DNA of 13,254 nt, from assembly GCA_903929895.1 (NCBI GenBank), contig CAIYWM010000661.1, positions 1-13,254 on the forward strand. Reading direction: 5' to 3'. A program made the translations under genes and the position numbers. Under the pieces are notes generated by a model, which was not told where the DNA came from, made no database searches, and saw nothing but the letters and a program-made list of their open reading frames with translations. This DNA comes from an uncultured Alphaproteobacteria bacterium. GTDB lineage: Bacteria; Pseudomonadota; Alphaproteobacteria; Reyranellales; Reyranellaceae. Below, in pieces: positions 1 through 6,575 of the stretch (positions are counted from its first letter, which is position 1; every line of letters begins with the position of its first letter).

Positions 1-299
1 CCCGCGCTGGAGGGCCCAACCCGTGCTGCGCTCTGTCGAGACCTTCACCGGTCATCACGCTCCTGAGCTCGGACCCTTCCACGCACTTACCATCTTGCTG
101 GCTCAGACCGCGTACAGAAGCTTGTAGCCGCACGCGTGGCCCGTTCGACGACTCTTCCTCTTGACCGCAATCACAGAAGCGAAGCGAAGGAACTGGCGGA
201 TGGATCAAACGACTGCGCAACTTGCGTGAGATCCTTCGCTTCGCTCAGGATGACAAGAACATTCACTCGCCTCTGTTGTAACTGGGCCTGCTGGTCCTT
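1..299. other. Non-coding left edge, no supported gene
   Basis: This stretch lies downstream of the minus-strand acetyltransferase gene. I see no tRNA, rRNA or convincing coding sequence. One plus-strand frame is open from the window edge (base 2) to a TAG at 125-127 (about 41 codons, third-position G+C roughly 70%), so it could be the tail of a gene that starts outside the window, but I do not recognise the peptide and another frame is equally open. The right half holds the inverted repeat listed separately. Base composition is more even than in the flanking genes, which fits spacer DNA. Confidence 0.5.
177..246. repeat. Inverted repeat, 14-bp arms with 40-nt loop
   Basis: AGCGAAGCGAAGGA at 178-191 is matched exactly by its reverse complement TCCTTCGCTTCGCT at 232-245. 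The right arm runs on into CAGGATGACA, a phrase I recall from short dispersed intergenic repeats in alphaproteobacterial genomes. It lies about 55 bases beyond the stop codon of the minus-strand acetyltransferase gene, so the RNA stem could act as a 3' end or stability element of that operon. There is no T-tract directly after the stem, so a classical intrinsic terminator is not supported. Confidence 0.55.
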
Positions 300-830
300 C
301 TACGAGACCAGGCCGAACGCCGCGGGATAGACGACCAGCCCGTCTTCGCCGTCGAGGGCACCGGGCACCAGCTCCAGGGCCATGAAGGAGTCGCCATCGA
401 AGGGGCTGTCGAGGCCGCTCGCCAGCTCGGCCGAGAAGCCGAAACGCGGATAGTAGTCGGGATGGCCCAGCACGACGACGGCCTGCCATTCGCGGCGCCG
501 CGCCAGCTCGAGCCCGACCTCGACGAGCGCGGTGCCAATGCCCGAGCTCTGATGCTCCGGATGGACGCACATCGGCGCGAGCGAGAGCGTCGGCACCGCG
601 TCGTCGTCGACCATCGTCGTCAGTGCGCTGAACAGGATGTGGCCGACGATCGTGCCGTCCTCGACCGCCACCAGCTCGACCGCATCGATGAAGGCCTCGC
701 GCAGCTCGTCGATCAGCCTGCTTTCGAACGGCCCGCCGAAAACCAGATCGTTCAGGCGACGGATAGCGCCATCGTCCGCCGGTTCGCGCTCGCGGATCAC
801 CACATGGTGGCCGCTGCCCGGCCCGGCCAT
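300..830 (-). CDS. GNAT family N-acetyltransferase (YhbS-like)
   Basis: Predicted 176-residue cytosolic acetyl-CoA-dependent N-acetyltransferase; substrate unknown. The single GNAT domain fills the protein: an N-terminal strand-helix with REREPADD (residues 13-20), the acetyl-CoA loop in motif A around LAPMCVHPEHQSSGIGTAL (84-102, Q/RxxGxG/A form QSSGIG at 94-99), and the YhbS-type block VLGHPDYYPRFGF (120-132). Length is normal for the family. The start is uncertain: ATG at 830 overlaps the upstream PPOX gene by 34 bases and has no good ribosome site; GTG codons at 803 and 800 would reduce the overlap to a few bases around that gene's TGA. Last gene of the minus-strand run, probably co-transcribed and translationally coupled. 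The family call is firm; any role in modifying a protein, antibiotic or metabolite is unknown. Confidence 0.88.
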   Translation of the reverse strand: MAGPGSGHHVVIREREPADDGAIRRLNDLVFGGPFESRLIDELREAFIDAVELVAVEDGTIVGHILFSALTTMVDDDAVPTLSLAPMCVHPEHQSSGIGTALVEVGLELARRREWQAVVVLGHPDYYPRFGFSAELASGLDSPFDGDSFMALELVPGALDGEDGLVVYPAAFGLVS

Positions 831-1411
831 TCGCGATCGTAGGTTTCGCCGCCGACTCTCTCGTTGCTCAACGCCGCCAGGATCTGGCCGGCGCTGGGCA
901 GCGACTTCGGATCGACATGTCGTGCGGGATTCCAGAGTTCGGAGCGCACCAGCGCACGGGCGCACTGGAAATAGACCGCATCGACCTCGATCACGGTCAC
1001 CGAACGCGGCGCCTTCTCCTCGACGGCGAACGATTCCAGAAGATCCGGGGCCACGCTGAGATGGGCGCGGCCGTTGACGCGCAGCGTGTTGCCGACGCCC
1101 GGGATCATGAACAGCAGCGCCACCCGGGGATCGCGCACGATGTTGCGCAGCGAGTCGATGCGGTTGTTGCCGCGCCGGTCCGGCAGCATCAGCGTCTTCT
1201 CGTCGTGCACCCGCACGAAGCCCGGCCGGTCGCCGCGCGGCGAGCAGTCGAGACCCTCGGGGCCCGACGTCGCCAGTGCCGCATAGGGCGACGCCTCGAT
1301 GTAGGCGCGATAATGCGGCGTGATCCAGTTCACTTCCTTGACGGTCGACGCTTCGACCGGTCGCCCGTAGATCGCCTCTAGCTCGGCTTCGGTTCTCAGA
1401 ATGTCGGACAT
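797..1411 (-). CDS. Pyridoxamine 5'-phosphate oxidase-family FMN protein (MSMEG_1061-like)
   Basis: A 204-residue split-barrel flavoprotein. The core shows the family pattern: a barrel strand SPYAALATSGPEGLDCSPRGD (about 41-61), the FMN phosphate-binding stretch LPDRRGNNRIDSLRNI (76-91), and a second strand FMIPGVGNTLRVNGRA (101-116). It resembles the MSMEG_1061/DR2398 subgroup of about 200 residues rather than true PdxH, so an FMN- or F420-linked oxidoreductase or flavin-binding role is more likely than vitamin B6 synthesis. A GGAG ribosome site (1417-1420) sits 5 bases before ATG 1411, inside the 10-base gap after the DUF3883 gene. Its 3' end overlaps the acetyltransferase gene. Substrate unknown. 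Confidence 0.87.
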   Translation of the reverse strand: MSDILRTEAELEAIYGRPVEASTVKEVNWITPHYRAYIEASPYAALATSGPEGLDCSPRGDRPGFVRVHDEKTLMLPDRRGNNRIDSLRNIVRDPRVALLFMIPGVGNTLRVNGRAHLSVAPDLLESFAVEEKAPRSVTVIEVDAVYFQCARALVRSELWNPARHVDPKSLPSAGQILAALSNERVGGETYDREWPGRAAATMW

Positions 1412-1414
1412 GCT

Positions 1415-1420
1415 CTCTCC
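1415..1420 (-). promoter_or_regulatory. Ribosome binding site of the PPOX gene
   Basis: On the minus strand GGAGAG lies just after the TAG (1422-1424) of the DUF3883 gene and just before ATG 1411. It supports that start and shows that the PPOX gene has its own translation signal, lying outside the lower-G+C DUF3883 coding region. Confidence 0.6.
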
Positions 1421-1421
1421 G

Positions 1422-2261
1422 CTACTTCAGCGACGCACGAAACGTCAGAGCTTCAAGTTGCAATACCGCTTCGAGCGGCGGTGTCAAAGTGAAGAGCCCC
1501 GGCGTCTGCGAAAAGTCATGGAGGCGATACAATCTGAATGCATCAGGGCGCTCTCTCGCAACTTCATTTTCGTTGGATGTCAGATAGAACGGCGTTCTGC
1601 TGCCGCCGCGCGTCGTTTTGACTTCGATCCATCGCTCAGACCCCGATGCGTCATAGGACCGAATATCATAGCCGGCACCATCCCCGTCTTCCCTGGAAAC
1701 CCACTTGACCTTCTTGGCGAGGTCAGAGCGATCAGCCGAGATGAGCAACTTCTGCTCGCGTTCGTAAATGAATTCCTCACCTGCGGCTCCAAGAGCGCGA
1801 TTGAGCTGATCTCGGAGCGCTGGGTCGAATTTCCTCGCCACTCGTTCGAAGGCCTTCTTTGCCTCTTTATTGATTGGACGTGCGGTTGGTGGCGGGCTCT
1901 CGAAGAGAAGCTGCGGATCGGCGAATCCCGTCAACGGTTTGGCAAACAATGGAATGGGATTCGGATGAATCTGCAGATAGCGGCCAATTGCATCTGCGAT
2001 CGCGCTCTGGAAGTTCCGTGCAGGAACGTAACCCCGAATCCGCGGAAGGCCGAGTCCAGTCAGGACGGCAGAAATATTCTGGTGCTTGAACTCAATCGAA
2101 CCATTCGAACGTTGGATAAGCTTCATCAACGCTCGGCGATGCTCTGTCTTGCGTATGGTTTCGCCTGCTTGCTCTTCCTGCAGCATGGCGAAGTAGTCGG
2201 CAACGATGAGGTCGAGTTCAGAGTTCGACCAATCGGTGCCGGCTACCTCTGTGTCTGTCAT
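1422..2261 (-). CDS. DUF3883-domain protein, putative PD-(D/E)XK nuclease
   Basis: A 279-residue protein. The C-terminal half (about 155-279) is a DUF3883 domain (also found at the end of plant NO VEIN and in restriction-type proteins) and carries a nuclease-like core: acidic helix GAAGEEF (158-164), GYDIRS (197-202) giving D199, then WIEVKTT (211-217) giving E213 and K215, followed by TPFYLTSNE (223-231). This matches the E-D-ExK layout of the restriction endonuclease fold. The N-terminal part (about 11-95) has WSNSELDLIVADYFAML and EFKHQNISAVLTGLGLP, a block I recall as a recurrent partner of DUF3883. Sampled coding lines are 50-58% G+C against about 73% in the adjacent CoA-transferase gene, suggesting acquisition. 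No good ribosome site precedes ATG 2261, only 12 bases after the upstream stop, so coupling is likely. DNA cleavage or defence is inference. Confidence 0.8.
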   Translation of the reverse strand: MTDTEVAGTDWSNSELDLIVADYFAMLQEEQAGETIRKTEHRRALMKLIQRSNGSIEFKHQNISAVLTGLGLPRIRGYVPARNFQSAIADAIGRYLQIHPNPIPLFAKPLTGFADPQLLFESPPPTARPINKEAKKAFERVARKFDPALRDQLNRALGAAGEEFIYEREQKLLISADRSDLAKKVKWVSREDGDGAGYDIRSYDASGSERWIEVKTTRGGSRTPFYLTSNENEVARERPDAFRLYRLHDFSQTPGLFTLTPPLEAVLQLEALTFRASLK

Positions 2262-2273
2262 ATCCGGCCCGGG

Positions 2274-3650
2274 CTACGCCCACTGCGCGGGAGAGGTGCC
2301 GAGCGGTTCGGCGGGACGGGCGTAGTAGGCCGGCGTCTCACTGAGCTGAACCACCGGCTTCAGGTGACGCAGGCGGCCCAGTGGGCCGACGCTTTCGGTG
2401 AGAAGAGGCAGCAGCGCCTCCTCCGACAGTTCGGCGGCGCCCTGCGCGGCATCGACGGTCCCGAGGCTGGCGAGCCAGTGCGCGACCTGGACGAGCGAGA
2501 CGCGCACCTGCCACGAGCCACCCTGTTCGACCCGGCGGGCAAGCGCCACCAGGGCGCCCAAGGCGCCGAGATAGCCCGCGATGTAGTCGAGGGCCTGGAC
2601 CGGCAGGTTGCGCGGCTTGTCCAGCGAGCCTTGCGTGGCGGCAAGGCCGGTCACGTTCTGCACGATCGAATCGAAGCCGCGCCGCGACGACCACGGGCCT
2701 TCATGGCCGTAGGCGCAGAGGCTGACGCAGACGATGCCGGGCCGCAGCGCCGCCACCTGTTCGGGCGAGAAGCCGCGCGCCGCCAAGGTGCCGGGGCGAT
2801 AGCCCTGGGTAAAGATGTCGGCCTGCTTCAGGAGCGCCGTCTTCGTCTCGACGCCGGCCGGCTCGCGCAGGTCGCTCCAGGCGCAGCGCTTTCCGGGGCC
2901 GGTGTCCATCAGCAGTTCGGCCTGGTAGGGCAGGTGAGGGGCTGCGACGTGCAGCACGTCGGCGCCGTTCTCCGCCAGCACGCGGCCGCTGGTCGGACCG
3001 GCCAGCACGCGCGTGAGGTCGAAAGCGCGCACGCCCGACAGCGGCCGCTCGCCCTTCGGCAGCGGCTCGGCCGGTGCCTCGCCGATCTTCACGATGTCGA
3101 TCAGCGGCAGCTTCGCCACCGCGATGCCGTGCGGATGGGCGTTCCATTCGTCGCGGCTGCGCGTCAGGCCGCCGACGCAGCCGCCATCGGCAATCGCCTG
3201 CTCGATCGCGAGCCCGTCCCATTTGGCGACGGCGGCGGCCAGCGCCTCGCGCGTGTCGCCCTCGGCGCCGGCAATGCGCAGCGCGCCCGCGCGATGGTGC
3301 GGATGGTTGGTGTGGATGAACATGTGCCGGCCGTCGCGCGTCGGATAGTGGCCGGACAGCGGATCCCACGACACCGGCCGCTCGCCGTTGCGCAGCACGT
3401 AGGTATTGGAGCGCAGCGAAGCGGTGGCGGCGTCGACGTCGACCGAGACCGACTGAGGCCTGCCGGTCTTTAGCCGCCACAGGTCGGAGACCGCGAGGCC
3501 GACGGCGCCCAGCGCCGCGGCGCCGGCAGTGCCGACGCGCCACGGGGTCTGGAACACCGGATCGTCGCGCCCGGTGATCGTGAGCCGATCGTCGGCGCGA
3601 GGGCTGCGTCCAAGCTGGCCCAGGATCGAATAGGCCAGGTCGGAGTTCAT
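2274..3650 (-). CDS. CaiB/BaiF family (class III) CoA-transferase
   Basis: A 458-residue enzyme of the formyl-CoA transferase/CaiB type, moving CoA between organic acids through an aspartyl-CoA thioester intermediate. Family signatures: GVRAFDLTRVLAGPTSGRVL (206-225) with ENGADVLHV (227-235), DTGPGKRCAWSDLRE (249-263), TQGYRPGTLAARGF (281-294), and YGHEGPWSSRRGFDSIVQNVTG (314-335). The nucleophile is predicted as D355 in VQALDYIAGYLGALGAL. The N-terminal 200 residues contain a partial second copy of the fold (TGRPQSVSVDVDAATASL, 62-79), as in the longer 450-480-residue members. The start at 3650 is supported by the ATGA overlap with the upstream hydrolase gene; a longer reading frame upstream is that hydrolase region in another frame. 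Substrate acids unknown (racemase, isomerase or true transferase all possible). Confidence 0.92.
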   Translation of the reverse strand: MNSDLAYSILGQLGRSPRADDRLTITGRDDPVFQTPWRVGTAGAAALGAVGLAVSDLWRLKTGRPQSVSVDVDAATASLRSNTYVLRNGERPVSWDPLSGHYPTRDGRHMFIHTNHPHHRAGALRIAGAEGDTREALAAAVAKWDGLAIEQAIADGGCVGGLTRSRDEWNAHPHGIAVAKLPLIDIVKIGEAPAEPLPKGERPLSGVRAFDLTRVLAGPTSGRVLAENGADVLHVAAPHLPYQAELLMDTGPGKRCAWSDLREPAGVETKTALLKQADIFTQGYRPGTLAARGFSPEQVAALRPGIVCVSLCAYGHEGPWSSRRGFDSIVQNVTGLAATQGSLDKPRNLPVQALDYIAGYLGALGALVALARRVEQGGSWQVRVSLVQVAHWLASLGTVDAAQGAAELSEEALLPLLTESVGPLGRLRHLKPVVQLSETPAYYARPAEPLGTSPAQWA

Positions 3651-4363
3651 TTGCCGCCCGCCATGATCTTGGTCAGGAGGGCCATGAACTCGTTCGGGCA
3701 GGTGATGTGCGGGTTGTGGCTGGTATCCAGCTCGTGACAGGTCCAGCCGGCTTCGCTGCGCGCCCGGTCGGCGAACTGGCGGAACGGGTCGCCCGGACCG
3801 TTGCGTGTTGCATAGATGTAATCCCGGGGCGGCAGCGGCTCCTTGGACTCGAGCTTGATCCGCTGCTCGAAGGTCTTGATCGGCTGCGGCCGGCGACGCG
3901 GGCTGGCCCAGGCCACGTCTTCGGGGGCGGTGTCCGGCGGCATCGGGTTGACCGGCATCTTCCAGCCGTCGCCGTCTTTCTCCGCGCCCTTGCGCATGTT
4001 GCCCTCGGCCTTCGGTCCGACCAGGTCGAACAGGCTCTGCCCATCCTTGGGCGCGAAGGCATCGATGTACACGATGCGTGCGAGTCGGCTGCCGATCCTG
4101 TCGGCAACGCCGGTGGCGACCATGCCGCCATAGGAATGACCCAGCAGGACGACGTCGTTCAGGTCCTCGAACTCGATCTCGGAGACGATGTCCTGGATGT
4201 GCGTGGAGAGATCGACGTCGGGCGTGGCGAGATGGGCGCGGGCACCGAGGCCGGTATAGGTCGGCGCATAGAAATTGTGGCCGGCCTCGCGCAGCAGCGG
4301 ACGCATCTTCTTCCACGCCCACGCCGCCGACCAGGCGCCATGCGCCAGAACGATATCTGCCAT
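3647..4363 (-). CDS. Alpha/beta-fold hydrolase (esterase/hydroxynitrile lyase-like)
   Basis: A 238-residue single-domain alpha/beta hydrolase, cytosolic (no signal peptide). It begins with the oxyanion strand IVLAHGAWSAAWAW (4-17) and has the nucleophile elbow LLGHSYGGMV (73-82) giving S77. The late histidine is probably H216 in ELDTSHNPHITCPNEF (211-226), the position used in the plant methylesterase/hydroxynitrile lyase (SABP2/MES) group it resembles; the acid is less clear (D192 in GPGDPF is one option). The start at 4363 is fixed by a strong ribosome site. It overlaps the CoA-transferase gene by ATGA, so hydrolysis of an ester, lactone or thioester upstream or downstream of the CoA-transferase step is plausible. 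It is the first gene of the minus-strand run and is divergent from feoA. Substrate not predictable. Confidence 0.9.
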   Translation of the reverse strand: MADIVLAHGAWSAAWAWKKMRPLLREAGHNFYAPTYTGLGARAHLATPDVDLSTHIQDIVSEIEFEDLNDVVLLGHSYGGMVATGVADRIGSRLARIVYIDAFAPKDGQSLFDLVGPKAEGNMRKGAEKDGDGWKMPVNPMPPDTAPEDVAWASPRRRPQPIKTFEQRIKLESKEPLPPRDYIYATRNGPGDPFRQFADRARSEAGWTCHELDTSHNPHITCPNEFMALLTKIMAGGK

Positions 4364-4376
4364 TTCCTTACCTCCC
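4364..4376 (-). promoter_or_regulatory. Strong ribosome binding site of the hydrolase gene
   Basis: On the minus strand GGGAGG (4371-4376) lies 7 bases before ATG 4363, with a second purine run AAGGAA (4364-4369) directly abutting the start. This decides the hydrolase start against longer readings through the feoA region. Confidence 0.75.
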
Positions 4377-4419
4377 GCTGGCACGCCAACTTTTTCGGTG
4401 CTACTACGAATTACTCTCA
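4364..4419. promoter_or_regulatory. Divergent promoter region, hydrolase operon / feo operon
   Basis: These 56 bases separate two divergent operons and must hold or overlap both promoters. The feoA side is A+T-rich (4390-4440), unlike its surroundings. TACGAAT at 4405-4411 is a candidate -10 element for feoA; its distance to ATG 4420 and the lack of a Shine-Dalgarno sequence would fit a leaderless or nearly leaderless feoA message. A 7-bp direct repeat CGAATTA recurs at 4407-4413 and 4428-4434, exactly 21 bases apart, flanking the start codon. I see no clear Fur, Irr or RirA box consensus. The assignment of promoter elements is inference. Confidence 0.45.
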
Positions 4420-4698
4420 ATGAGCAGCGAATTAACAATAGCACTTGGCGTCGCCCCCGTGGGTTTTCGTGGGCGCATACAGGCCATCGCCGCGGGGCGC
4501 GTCGCCGCAGGCATGCCGGCGCCTGAACTCGAGCGCCGCCTGATCGAGCTCGGCTTCGTCGAGGGCGCCGACGTCGAGATCCTGCACCAGGGCCTGTTCG
4601 GCGGCGATCCCATCGCCGTGCGGGTCGCCCACACCACCATCGGTCTGCGCCGTCGCGAGGCGATGGCCATCCTCGTGACCGTCGGAGCCGAACCGTGA
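4420..4698 (+). CDS. feoA: FeoA family protein, ferrous iron transport
   Basis: A 92-residue cytosolic SH3-like protein that partners the FeoB transporter. The core follows the FeoA pattern: APVGFRGRIQAI (12-23), RRLIELGFVEGADVEILHQG (39-58) with the helix-turn LxELGFxxG, and PIAVRVAHTTIGLRRREAMAI (64-84). Length is typical. The start at 4420 keeps the first beta strand; it has no visible ribosome site, and later GTG codons would cut into the fold. The first 13 codons are A+T-richer than the rest. Its TGA (4696-4698) overlaps the GTG start of feoB (GTGA), so the two are translationally coupled. Regulation by iron is expected for the family but the site is not evident here. Confidence 0.92.
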   Translation: MSSELTIALGVAPVGFRGRIQAIAAGRVAAGMPAPELERRLIELGFVEGADVEILHQGLFGGDPIAVRVAHTTIGLRRREAMAILVTVGAEP

Positions 4699-6575
4699 GC
4701 GTCACCGCATCCGCCGCCGCTCCCGTCGTCGCGCTGGTCGGCAATCCCAATTGCGGCAAGACGGCCCTGTTCAACGCGCTGACCGGCAGCCGGCAGAAGG
4801 TCGCCAACTATCCCGGCGTGACCGTGGAGAAGAAGGTCGGCCCGCTGACCACGCCTGCCGGCCGCACGGTGCGCATCGTCGACCTGCCCGGCACCTATTC
4901 GCTGCGCGCGCGTTCGCCGGACGAGGAGGTGACACGCGACATCGTCCTGGGGCGGACCCAGAGCGACGTGATACCGGACCTGATCGTCTGTGTGGCCGAC
5001 GCCTCGAACCTGCGCCTGGCACTCCGGCTCGTGCTCGAGCTGAAGCAGGTCGGGCGGCCGGTCATGCTGTCGCTCAACATGATGGACATCGCGCGCAAGC
5101 GCGGCATCGAGATCGACATCGACAAGCTCGGTCGTGAGCTCGGCCTCCCGGTCGTGAGTTCGGTCGCGGTGCGCCGCGGCGGCACCGACGCGCTGCTGGC
5201 CGAGATCGACCGGCGCCTTGCCGCCGCGCAGGCCGCGACCGGCACGCTCTGGACCACGCCCGACGCCACGGCCTTGCGCCGCGCCCAGAAGGAGGCGGAT
5301 CGCATCCTGGCATCCGTGGTCAAGGGACAAGGCAAGCCCGACAGCCTCACGACGCGCGCCGATGCCGTCCTTCTGCATCCGGTGGCGGGACTGGTCGTGC
5401 TGCTGGCCATCCTGTTCGTGATGTTCCAGGCCGTCTTCGCCTGGGCCGAACCCGGCATGAACGCGATCGAAGCGGGCTTCCATTTCCTCGGCGACCTCGT
5501 CGCGCGCCTGCCCCTGCCGGACCTGCTCAAGAGTTTCCTGAAGGACGGGCTGATCGGTGGTGTCGGCAGCGTCATCGTGTTCCTGCCGCAGATCGTCATC
5601 CTGTTCTTCTTTATCCTCCTGCTGGAGGATCTGGGCTACATGGCGCGCGCGGCCTTCCTGATGGATCGCATCATGGGCGGCGCCGGCCTGCACGGGCGCG
5701 CCTTCATCCCACTCCTGTCGTCCTTCGCCTGCGCCATTCCCGGAATCATGTCGACGCGCGTGATTGACGACCGGCGCGATCGCCTGACCACCATCCTGGT
5801 GGCGCCGCTGATGACCTGCTCGGCACGCATCCCGGTCTATACGCTGATCATCGGGGCGTTCATTCCCGACCGCGAGGTCTGGGGCTTCGTCGGCCTGCAG
5901 GGGCTGGTGATGTTCGGCCTCTACACAGTGGGCATCGCCAGCGCGCTCGCCGTGTCGTTCGTGGTCAAGCGGCTGATCTGGCGCGGCAAGCCCGGCGAGC
6001 CGTTCATGCTTGAGCTGCCGGATTACAAGATCCCGCAGGCGAAGAGCATCGCCATCGGCCTGTGGACGCGCGCCACAATCTTCCTGAAGCGCGCGGGCAC
6101 CATCATCCTGTCGATGATGATCCTGATCTGGGTGCTGGCCTCCTTCCCGCAGCCGCCCGAAGGCGCCAGCGAGCCCGCGATCAACTACAGCCTGGCCGCC
6201 CGGATCGGCACGGCGATCCAGCCGCTGACCGAGCCGCTGGGATTCAACTGGCAGATCAACGTGGCGCTGATCCCCGGCATGGCGGCGCGCGAAGTCGCGG
6301 TCGGTTCGCTCGGTACCATCTACGCGATCAGCGGCGGCGAGGAGGCCACCGACAAGATCGCCCAGGCCCTCAGTTCGCAATGGAGCCTCGCCACCGCGCT
6401 GGCCTTCCTCGCCTGGTACGTGTTCGCGCCGCAGTGCGCCTCGACCCTGGCCGTCATCCGCCGCGAGACCGGCGGCTGGCGTTGGCTGTGGGTGACGTTC
6501 TTCTACATGCTGGCGCTGGCGTACGTGGCGGCCTTCCTTACGTATCGCATCGCCGTCGCGCTGGGCGGGGGATGA
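4695..6575 (+). CDS. feoB: Ferrous iron transporter FeoB
   Basis: A 626-residue inner-membrane Fe2+ transporter with an N-terminal G protein. GTPase motifs are complete: G1 GNPNCGKT (16-23), switch I with T43 in YPGVTVEKK, G3 DLPG (63-66), G4 NMMD (128-131), G5 around SSVA (155-158). A guanine-dissociation-inhibitor-like helical spacer follows (about 190-222), then about eight or nine membrane segments with two gate motifs: IPLLSSFACAIPGIMSTR (338-355) with C346, plus LMTCSARIPVY (372-382), and VALIPGMAAREVAVGSLG (523-540). A late conserved Cys is in APQCASTLAVI (578-588). It is shorter than E. coli FeoB (773), lacking an extended C-terminus. GTG start with GGAG (4684-4687) 7 bases upstream, overlapping the feoA stop. 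No feoC is present; the next gene overlaps by ATGA. Confidence 0.96.
   Translation: MSVTASAAAPVVALVGNPNCGKTALFNALTGSRQKVANYPGVTVEKKVGPLTTPAGRTVRIVDLPGTYSLRARSPDEEVTRDIVLGRTQSDVIPDLIVCVADASNLRLALRLVLELKQVGRPVMLSLNMMDIARKRGIEIDIDKLGRELGLPVVSSVAVRRGGTDALLAEIDRRLAAAQAATGTLWTTPDATALRRAQKEADRILASVVKGQGKPDSLTTRADAVLLHPVAGLVVLLAILFVMFQAVFAWAEPGMNAIEAGFHFLGDLVARLPLPDLLKSFLKDGLIGGVGSVIVFLPQIVILFFFILLLEDLGYMARAAFLMDRIMGGAGLHGRAFIPLLSSFACAIPGIMSTRVIDDRRDRLTTILVAPLMTCSARIPVYTLIIGAFIPDREVWGFVGLQGLVMFGLYTVGIASALAVSFVVKRLIWRGKPGEPFMLELPDYKIPQAKSIAIGLWTRATIFLKRAGTIILSMMILIWVLASFPQPPEGASEPAINYSLAARIGTAIQPLTEPLGFNWQINVALIPGMAAREVAVGSLGTIYAISGGEEATDKIAQALSSQWSLATALAFLAWYVFAPQCASTLAVIRRETGGWRWLWVTFFYMLALAYVAAFLTYRIAVALGGG

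Noticed and set aside
1..127. Tail of a gene entering from the left edge in plus frame 2
   Set aside because: About 41 codons without a recognisable motif, and an overlapping frame is equally open, so it cannot be supported as a gene.
121..160. A GTTCGA-containing stretch as a possible tRNA or tmRNA 3' end
   Set aside because: No acceptor, D or anticodon stems could be folded around it, and no CCA follows.
1401..3473. A 690-codon open frame on the plus strand opposite the nuclease and CoA-transferase genes
   Set aside because: Both minus-strand genes have clear family motifs; the opposite frame has Arg/Gln/Gly-rich shadow composition.
3651..4322. Extended CoA-transferase reading frame upstream of 3650
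   Set aside because: This region encodes the alpha/beta hydrolase in another frame, with a good ribosome site and a complete nucleophile elbow; the CoA-transferase starts at the ATGA overlap.
4379..4394. TGGCACG at 4379-4385 as a sigma-54 -24 element for feoA
   Set aside because: The -12 element (TTGCA/T) is missing at the required spacing; the bases there are CTTTT.
4404..6380. A 658-codon open frame on the minus strand opposite feoB
   Set aside because: It is antisense to a complete, motif-perfect feoB; its Asp/His/Gln/Arg-rich composition is what antisense reading of G+C-rich codons gives. No family motif seen.
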